DNA from: Kibdelosporangium sp. MJ126-NF4 | GTDB taxonomy: Bacteria > Actinomycetota > Actinomycetes > Mycobacteriales > Pseudonocardiaceae | Direction: 5' to 3' | Length of the DNA: 64,000 nucleotides | NCBI RefSeq assembly: GCF_000826545.1 | Contig: NZ_CDME01000014.1 | Coordinates: 620,001-684,000, forward strand | Part shown: piece by piece, positions 58,663 to 64,000 of the stretch | Position numbering within the stretch: position 1 is the first letter of the stretch | Layout of the letters: every line of letters starts with the position of its first letter | Position numbers and translations under genes: made by a program | Notes under the pieces: model-generated | What the model was told of the DNA's origin: nothing | What the model saw: only the letters and a program-made list of their open reading frames with translations | Database searches by the model: none

Positions 58663-59484
58663 TTAGCGCGAACCGACCACACCGTTGCTCGGCGGTCGGC
58701 ACAGGTGCAACTGGGCGTAGAACCAGCCAGTGTCCTCCAGGTCGCGTGGATCGATTCCCTGGGCATGCAGGCTGTCCACGACCTGCTCCTGTTCCACACG
58801 GGAAACGAACCGGCGCTGTCTGAACACCTCGTCCACCCGCTCGACGTGATAGCCCAAAACGGACAGGTCCTTCTCTATCGCCTCGAACGGCACCATACGC
58901 AGCACGAAATGCGCCATCCACGGCCTGTGATCGTCGTCGACAGTGGCCAGTTTGGCGATGGTGCGGGCGCCGACGTAGCCGACGCACCCGGTGGAGATGA
59001 TCAGATCGATACCGGACAGTTGGGCACGCTGGGACTCGGTGAGATCGTTGGTCTCCAGGTCGACGCACACCGCGTCGTCGATCAACCCGGCCGCGCACGC
59101 GTAGTCCAACGCGGGCTGGGAGGAATCAAGTCCCATGATCCGGGCATGCGTCGGATGATCCGCGAACCGCTTCCGGTCACGGGCCAGCAGTTCGTCCTCG
59201 TCCATCGCACGCACAACCGGGTCGTCGTACCAGCGGTACAACTCGTCCATAGTGACGCCGGCGTTCAACAACGCCGCGTTGACGCCATACGAACATCCCA
59301 TGTCGAGCACTCGCACGGTCCTGCCGAGTGCTGCCTGACGCTGGCGGATCAGGTCGGCGAAGTACGGCTCGGCGTTTTGGGGGATGCAGTAGTCGAACCC
59401 ACGCAGGGTGGTGAAATACTCACGTGGGTCTGGTTGCGTGTAGATGTGATCAAGAGAGGCTTTTCCGGTGGTGTCATAAGGCAC
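58663..59484 (-). CDS. SAM-dependent methyltransferase-like protein
   Basis: 273 residues. RTVRVLDMGCSYGVNAALLN is the SAM-binding motif I. GLDSSQPALDYACAAGLIDD is motif II, and GIDLIISTGCVGYVGART replaces the usual motif IV region. No membrane or secretion signal. GTG 59484 has GAGGAG 9 nt upstream; GTG 59493 is too close to it. The 20-nt and 25-nt gaps place it between the oxygenase and the acyltransferase in one operon. Possible N- or O-methyl transfer on a small amino acid-like substrate; not proven. Confidence 0.8.
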   Translation of the reverse strand: MPYDTTGKASLDHIYTQPDPREYFTTLRGFDYCIPQNAEPYFADLIRQRQAALGRTVRVLDMGCSYGVNAALLNAGVTMDELYRWYDDPVVRAMDEDELLARDRKRFADHPTHARIMGLDSSQPALDYACAAGLIDDAVCVDLETNDLTESQRAQLSGIDLIISTGCVGYVGARTIAKLATVDDDHRPWMAHFVLRMVPFEAIEKDLSVLGYHVERVDEVFRQRRFVSRVEQEQVVDSLHAQGIDPRDLEDTGWFYAQLHLCRPPSNGVVGSR

Positions 59485-59503
59485 GCTCGGCACTCCTCAG
59501 GGA

Positions 59504-60373
59504 TCAGTCAAGCAGTCGGTCGGCTCGGACCGCGGTGGCCTCGGCCGCCAGGTGCTCGGTTAGTACCCGGCCAAAAAGCTGCCTGGTGCGTACGACACTA
59601 CCGATCACTCCAGGTCGCTCGCTGTAGGCGAAGATCGCCGTGTGTCGTGCGGTGGGGCCGGTGACCTCGGTGACCCGGTGCAGTGAGTACCGGCCCTTGA
59701 ACAGCTGGAGATCGCCGGGGTGCAAGGTCAGCCGGTGGCCCAGATCCGCCCGTCTGCCAGCCAGAACACCTGCGACGTCCTGGAAGTTCTCGGCCACGGC
59801 AGACCGGATGTTCGGGCAGTACTCGAAGTCGCCGCCGTCCGTCGACGACTGGGTGAGCATGCTGACCGTGTACTCGTTGGTGTCGAAATGCCACGGGTGT
59901 GCGCGGCCGGGCGCGATGACGTTGAGACACAGGCCGGACAGCGGATCGGCCAGTTCGTGCACGGCGGGCAGGTCGAAACAGGCCGCGACGAACCGTTGGA
60001 ACGAGGCGCTCGCGTAGAGCTGGTGGATGACGAACTCAACGGGAATGTGGTCACGGGACACGAAGGCGTTGCCGCGCTCCATGGTCACGCGTCCGGGATG
60101 GTTCCCAGGCAACGGTGTGTCGGTCGCGATGTTGTAGGCGTTCACCACTTCGACCTGGTCGTAGGCCAGTGGAGCGACACTCGCGCACTCCTGCCGGAGC
60201 GTGTCCCTCAGGTCCGGCCGGATGAAGTCGGGCAACACGCAGCAGCCAACCCGGGCCAGCTCCCGCCGTGCGTACTCAACCGCCTCACGCCACGCGGATC
60301 TGCTCGGATCCGACAGGGGGTAGCGGTCCGTGTCTACTACTGTTCCCGCCGTCGTGACAACGGGTCGACTCAT
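59504..60373 (-). CDS. 2-oxoglutarate/Fe(II)-dependent oxygenase (HalD/ArpA-like)
   Basis: 289 residues. HPWHFDTNEYTVSMLTQ holds H162 and D164 of the iron triad, and FKGRYSLHRVTEVTG holds H232. The C-terminal RHTAIFAYSERPGV includes the Arg that binds 2-oxoglutarate. An Asp in the HxD position means hydroxylase rather than halogenase (halogenases of the BesD/HalD group have Gly). GGDFEYCPNIRS and LHPGDLQLFKG match a family acting on free amino acids or small zwitterions. AAGGA precedes the ATG. First gene of the operon. Confidence 0.85.
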   Translation of the reverse strand: MSRPVVTTAGTVVDTDRYPLSDPSRSAWREAVEYARRELARVGCCVLPDFIRPDLRDTLRQECASVAPLAYDQVEVVNAYNIATDTPLPGNHPGRVTMERGNAFVSRDHIPVEFVIHQLYASASFQRFVAACFDLPAVHELADPLSGLCLNVIAPGRAHPWHFDTNEYTVSMLTQSSTDGGDFEYCPNIRSAVAENFQDVAGVLAGRRADLGHRLTLHPGDLQLFKGRYSLHRVTEVTGPTARHTAIFAYSERPGVIGSVVRTRQLFGRVLTEHLAAEATAVRADRLLD

Positions 60374-60388
60374 GCTGGATCCTTTCCA

Positions 60389-60631
60389 TCAGGCCGCAGT
60401 CATGTGCTCCAGTCCAGCATCGAGGCCAGCCTCCCTGATCCGGCCCCGTTCTGTGATCAAGTACACCAATCCTGCCAAGGCAACCACCCATCCCACGAGC
60501 TGCGCACGGCTGGAACTCGGCGAATCCTTGCGCCGATTCATGACTAAGTCACCCATCTGGCGGTACAGGTGGCGTGGTGCGCGCTGCATGCACGTTCCGC
60601 TCAGGGAATCCGGGCCGGTGTTGGCCTGCAT
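60389..60631 (-). CDS. Possible small membrane protein
   Basis: An 80-residue frame from ATG 60631 to the stop at 60389. One hydrophobic helix (AQLVGWVVALAGLVYLITER) with basic MNRRKD upstream and an acidic tail. ATGs at 60556 and 60541 could also be starts. Ribosome sites are weak and the codon use is mixed, so it may not be expressed. It lies 15 nt before the 2OG oxygenase gene on the same strand. Confidence 0.3.
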   Translation of the reverse strand: MQANTGPDSLSGTCMQRAPRHLYRQMGDLVMNRRKDSPSSSRAQLVGWVVALAGLVYLITERGRIREAGLDAGLEHMTAA

Positions 60632-60878
60632 CACTTGTTCCGCGCGGAAATTTGTGCCTGATGGCAGCCGAGCTCCCGGAAGAGAGGGGGACGGTCGTGC
60701 CGCCAACGCGGGTAGCGAAGCACCCGCGCCGCGTCGGCAGGTCAATGGCTGCCGCCAACCAGACCTTGAGCGTCCACGTCATGCATGCCTTGGACCTGCC
60801 AGCATGGATGCGACTGCTCGCACCGCGCGATCACCCCGGCGCGGCGTTGGAACCAGCCGCCCGCGACTACTCCCGAGA

Positions 60879-61292
60879 TCATCCCGCGCGCGCCTCCCGC
60901 ATAACTTTATTCCCTTCCCGCAACGCCAGACTCAACGCATCTCGCTCCCGCTCATATGTCCCAACCCGACCGCCAGAACCTTTGAAAGCGGATTGAAAGG
61001 CGAGCCAACGTTGATAGACAGAATCAATCACCGAATCAATCAGTTGACCAATGAGCGTCTGATCCCGCAACGTCATCGGCGGCTCCTGCCGATAGATCCA
61101 CATCGTGAGCCTCGACTGCTCGACAAGATACTCACCAACCAGCTAAACAATATCATTTCCAATGATACCGCTACCGATCATGAGCACTACCAGGTTGTCA
61201 CCAGGATGAATCGTTGGCGACATGAGCTCCTCCGGCGGCTCCCAAGCCGGTGGTATCTCGTTCACCCAGCTCCAGTTATCCGAGTCCGACAT
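60879..61292 (-). pseudogene. Immunity-like gene interrupted by an amber codon
   Basis: From ATG 61292 the frame reads MSDSDNWSWVNEIPP, AWEPPEELMSPTIHPG, DNLVVLMIGSGIIGNDIV, then TAG at 61145-61143. It continues in the same frame as LVGEYLVEQSRLTMWIYRQE and MTLRDQTLIGQLIDSVIDSV to the stop at 60879. Both halves look protein-like and lower in GC than the chromosome. A single nonsense mutation in a ~137-residue gene is the simplest explanation; two separate small genes (61143-61292 and 60879-61103) are possible. No family recognised. Confidence 0.4.
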
Positions 61293-61399
61293 CAGCTCGA
61301 ACCCAAGCTTGAACGACCGAAAATTCGGTCACCGGTTGACCTACACACCTCAATAACCGTCATTTTGCAGCATTATTGTCATTTCGGGTGAAATCCGAC

Positions 61400-61750
61400 T
61401 CATTGATAGAAAGGATGATTTTTTACACCGTTTACGAGTACCGCATTAGGCAAATGATCACGGGCTAGCCACACCACGACCATCGACAGGTAAGCCATCG
61501 CGCCTCCCGCCATCATCTGATCGCGAGAGAAAGACTCAATGATCACCTCAGTGCCCGACAGGCAAGAGGCTGTCAGCACCATCGCCAGTTCTTCGTCCGA
61601 CCCCTCCACCAACGGCGGAACCCTTGGGCTCTGCCAGCGCCCGTCAATAAGGACAGGGTGCCACCGTCTCCGCCACCAGATGCCAACTCGTTCGGCTGGA
61701 GGTAGCGACAACGACCTCAGAACCTCCCCTTCGCACTCCTCGCCCACCAC
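61400..61750 (-). CDS. Putative orphan immunity protein
   Basis: 116 residues from GTG 61750. VGIWWRRRWHPVLIDGRWQS, ELAMVLTASCLSGTEVIIES and AMAYLSMVVVWLARDHLPNA suggest a small alpha/beta domain. It directly follows a toxin-tip fragment (61766-61900) in the same frame, the normal order of toxin then immunity gene. The upstream sequence TAGCTGGTTGGTGA is repeated exactly before the second half of the interrupted gene at 61132-61145. Family not recognised. Confidence 0.5.
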   Translation of the reverse strand: MVGEECEGEVLRSLSLPPAERVGIWWRRRWHPVLIDGRWQSPRVPPLVEGSDEELAMVLTASCLSGTEVIIESFSRDQMMAGGAMAYLSMVVVWLARDHLPNAVLVNGVKNHPFYQ

Positions 61751-61765
61751 AAGATCACCAACCAG

Positions 61766-61900
61766 CTACCTCTTCTTCGGGATAATCGGACCAAACCACT
61801 GAGCATACTTGTTCACTGTCGGGTACGCGCCCGGATGGAACGCCGCCTGGAACGGAACAGCCTTGCGTTGCAACAGACCTTGAGATTCTAGATCCTTCAC
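61766..61900 (-). pseudogene. Orphan toxin C-terminal tip fragment
   Basis: Forty-four codons from GTG 61900: VKDLESQGLLQRKAVPFQ, AAFHPGAYPTVNKYAQWF, GPIIPKKR, stop at 61766. There is no independent start region and the frame is closed by TAG at 61925-61927, so it looks like the very end of a larger toxin left without its body, followed at once by an immunity-like gene. No gene is visible in 61928-62162. Confidence 0.45.
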
Positions 61901-62162
61901 GACCACCCTGGGAAGGCGACACGACTACCCAAGAGTCCCCAGGATGGCGTGAAGAGCCTCAAAACAACGCCATCTGGAGAACCGCGCTCGTGTCGGCCTG
62001 ATCAACAGGAACAATGAAGAAACTTCAGGCGCCTTCGAACCCGCAATATTAACCTTGGACACTCCTTCGACACTTACCAGATGCTTTACTCAGCTAGTCG
62101 CACATCTTTCGATCCTTCAACATCAGATCCCGAACACCCCGACAGCTACTTCGAGTAAATTT

Positions 62163-62720
62163 CTACACAGCCAAACGCTGTCGAATAACGTTTAACCTTT
62201 CGCGACTTATCGCCTGATCAGACTGCCGTATATCCGCAGTATCCACATCAGCATAACCAAGCCTGACCGCTTCACGTTCGATTCGTTGCTCCTCATTGAA
62301 AAAATGCCCATTTGCGACATTCCTGTCAAGCTGCCCCATTGCGGTCAAGTTGACGTGCGCACATCTAATGACGTCCTCAATATCTCCACCCACTCGATAC
62401 CGCAACGCATACCTGAGAGCAAGAACTCCATAGGCCGAGTAAACTTCACGCACTCCTTCCAACTCTTCATCAGAAGGCGCCATCTCGACGAACCCCATAA
62501 CCTTGTCGAGGTGTACAGAAAATGCCTCACTCGCCAACTCGGCATCCCACAAACTGTTCATTGCACCCACAGTGGCGCCTATATCTCCCTTCCGGTCCAG
62601 CTCACTTTCCCGAAGCCCAGTAAACACCTGAACCATACGCTCGGCGCAACTTGCAACGAATACAGCCGCGTCAACCCGCCGCTCCCGAAGCGCGCTAGAA
62701 ACCTCGTCGTCGACTACCAC
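62163..62720 (-). CDS. Putative immunity protein for the HINT-deaminase toxin
   Basis: 185 residues, soluble, mostly helical (ERMVQVFTGLRESELDRKGD, ELEGVREVYSAYGVLALRYA, IEDVIRCAHVNLTAMGQLDR). Its start overlaps the toxin stop by 7 nt, so the two are translated together. Lower GC than the chromosome, as for most of this toxin region. The position immediately after a toxin gene and the lack of export signals support an immunity role; I do not recognise the family. Confidence 0.65.
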   Translation of the reverse strand: MVVDDEVSSALRERRVDAAVFVASCAERMVQVFTGLRESELDRKGDIGATVGAMNSLWDAELASEAFSVHLDKVMGFVEMAPSDEELEGVREVYSAYGVLALRYALRYRVGGDIEDVIRCAHVNLTAMGQLDRNVANGHFFNEEQRIEREAVRLGYADVDTADIRQSDQAISRERLNVIRQRLAV

Positions 62721-64000
62721 TCGAAGCTCCTCTGCCTGGTTGTCGTCTTGCCGTTGCCAGGGTACAGCTTACCCATAATCCTCCCACCAAGGCCCCGGAT
62801 AATGCCCGCGCATCTATTACATATATTCCTTGAAGTCCCTCCGGAAACAAGCTCATAGCCATTGACCTTGGCATAGAGAATAGCGTTCTGCTCAGCATGC
62901 ATTCCTGAGATGTTCGGCACGTGCATCTCGCCTGGCCTGAGCTTCGCGGACGCCTGTGCCGGTGTCAGGCCGTCGCCACTGCCAGCGATCAGGTCCACAA
63001 TGCCGCCATCGGTCTTAGCACGTACAACCGCAACCGTACTCACCCTCTCGCGGATGTAGTCGTCCGGCTCAGCCGCATGGATCTCCGCTGCCCTATCGGA
63101 AAGATCGCAGTTGTGGACGAGGACTGGGGTAGCGGCGGCGAGGACGTGGTAGCTGTGGATGCCGTCGACGGTCAGGTCATGGGCAGCGGTGTCGTTGGTG
63201 AACTTGCGAACCGCGGTGACCTGAACCCACGTGCCTGTAGACGTCCGTAGCCACGCACCAACCGCGATATCCGCGACCGGGACCCATGCGTTGAGGTCAG
63301 CGACCCAAAACGGATGCCAGTCCGTCGCCTCCAAGGTCGCGGTGGCCGACCCCGCCGAACCATCGGTATCAATCGTCAACTCGGTACGAGTCGGCTCATC
63401 ATTGTGCACCCACGTCGCCACAACAGCACGAGCCTCAGTAAGACCGGTCTCCGGATCAGTCGCCAGCACCACATCACCAAGCGCGACATCCTCGATCGGC
63501 CTCGACGACCCATCAGCCAACAACACCCGCGTACCCGGCGGGAAACTGTGCTTCGCCGGACAAGTCGCCGGCTTGTCCTTCGCCGCAGCACGGGCGGCTG
63601 CCGCGTCGTCGACATCCTTCCTGCGCAGCCTGTTGACTTCCTCCATGCCCTCATCGGCGTACTTCCTGGTCAGATCACCGAACGCAGTCAGCGTGCGCCG
63701 AGCAGTGCGGACGCGCTCCTCCCAGTTCAACGCCTTCTTGACGGCCTTGTAGACCTTCTTCAGAGACCCGAGCAGCTTCACGACCTTGCCCCACGGGATA
63801 ATTCCCACACAGGCCATCACGTCGAACTTCGTGAAGCAGTCCCGCGCGTCGTTGAACCCGGTCAAGTCACCGATGATGTCCGGTAACTCCTCCTTGATCA
63901 CATCCCAGAAGCCCCTCTTCGACGCCGCTTCCTCCTCCAGCCGCGCGAGTTCCTCGTCGGACAGTCCCATCTTCACGGCAGCTTTGCGCTTCGCCTGCTG
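62714..64000 (-). CDS. Polymorphic toxin with HINT and deaminase domains, 5'-partial
   Basis: The frame is open at the window edge, so the N-terminal delivery part lies beyond 64000. Visible order: a helical segment (LSDEELARLEEEAASKRGFW), a pretoxin HINT domain (SFPPGTRVLLADGSSRPIED to HVLAAATPVLVHN, then Cys), and a C-terminal toxin of ~130 residues with GMHAEQNAILYAK and SRNICNRCAG. HAE plus CxxC is the zinc site of the nucleic-acid/nucleotide deaminase superfamily. HINT begins with Ser where Cys is usual; the terminal His-Asn and following Cys are intact, so self-cleavage may release the tip. The immunity gene overlaps the stop. Confidence 0.85.
   Translation of the reverse strand, partial: QQAKRKAAVKMGLSDEELARLEEEAASKRGFWDVIKEELPDIIGDLTGFNDARDCFTKFDVMACVGIIPWGKVVKLLGSLKKVYKAVKKALNWEERVRTARRTLTAFGDLTRKYADEGMEEVNRLRRKDVDDAAAARAAAKDKPATCPAKHSFPPGTRVLLADGSSRPIEDVALGDVVLATDPETGLTEARAVVATWVHNDEPTRTELTIDTDGSAGSATATLEATDWHPFWVADLNAWVPVADIAVGAWLRTSTGTWVQVTAVRKFTNDTAAHDLTVDGIHSYHVLAAATPVLVHNCDLSDRAAEIHAAEPDDYIRERVSTVAVVRAKTDGGIVDLIAGSGDGLTPAQASAKLRPGEMHVPNISGMHAEQNAILYAKVNGYELVSGGTSRNICNRCAGIIRGLGGRIMGKLYPGNGKTTTRQRSFEW

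Noticed and set aside
56844..60373. Complete carnitine biosynthesis pathway
   Set aside because: No trimethyllysine aldolase or aldehyde dehydrogenase is nearby, and the oxygenase is of the HalD/ArpA type rather than the BBOX/TMLD type; only the reaction logic is similar.
59504..60373. Amino acid halogenase
   Set aside because: The iron site reads H-F-D; halogenases of this group have Gly in place of Asp to make room for chloride.
60330..61391. A 353-codon plus-strand frame
   Set aside because: It is antisense to the 2OG oxygenase start and the interrupted small gene; the product has no motif and irregular composition.

Overview
The window is high-GC actinobacterial chromosome. Frequent GTG starts, dense GTGA/ATGA gene overlaps, SARP/BTAD and LAL regulators, an ESX (type VII) accessory locus and a GPP34 protein fit a filamentous actinomycete. 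A Pseudonocardiales member (Amycolatopsis/Kibdelosporangium/Lentzea-like) is my inference; there is no rRNA to confirm it. No CRISPR array, insertion sequence or origin was seen.

Layout. 1-11 kb: metabolic and stress genes, namely a lactate-monooxygenase start, a TPR membrane protein, a GH109-type Tat-exported oxidoreductase, an azoR/marR/MFS module with a clear palindromic operator, LysE, a secreted GH75 chitosanase, an AbiEi-like protein, a permease-GNAT fusion and GPP34. A 23-bp palindromic repeat family is scattered around 6.6-7.8 kb. 11-22 kb: a two-domain acyl-CoA-reductase-like SDR, a P450, a SARP-NB-ARC regulator, a HerA-like ATPase, oligoribonuclease, tRNA-His, twin structured repeats, an L,D-transpeptidase and tRNA-Lys. 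22-29 kb: a catabolic block (DUF6092, nitroreductase, DUF917, hydantoinase/oxoprolinase, amidohydrolase, frameshifted PucR regulator). 28.8-31.2 kb: a DUF1453 protein and a NarL-type two-component system.

31-48 kb is accessory. It has a lipoprotein / secreted deaminase-like toxin / putative immunity operon (32.2-34.9 kb), a glycosyltransferase remnant, and a compact one-strand ESX locus (44.4 to 36.3 kb). That locus encodes PE-like, PPE-like, EspG-like, two YbaB-like, EspC-like and WXG-like proteins plus a Pro/Met-rich substrate and a toxin-like protein, but no Ecc core. Next come a DUF4344 lipoprotein and an operon with a SARP regulator, DUF4436 and DUF4234 proteins and another lipoprotein. 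The ESX operon and the lipoprotein gene share a 53-nt upstream region, which suggests common control.

48.6-60.4 kb: two tandem LAL (LuxR) ATPases diverge from an XRE-NB-ARC-TPR regulator across a perfect palindrome. A three-gene operon follows, encoding a 2OG-Fe(II) oxygenase, a methyltransferase and a carnitine-acyltransferase homologue; it looks like a small undescribed biosynthetic pathway. 60.4-64 kb: a lower-GC polymorphic-toxin region. A HINT-plus-deaminase toxin runs off the window end, followed by its immunity gene, an orphan toxin tip with a following gene, and a gene broken by a stop codon.
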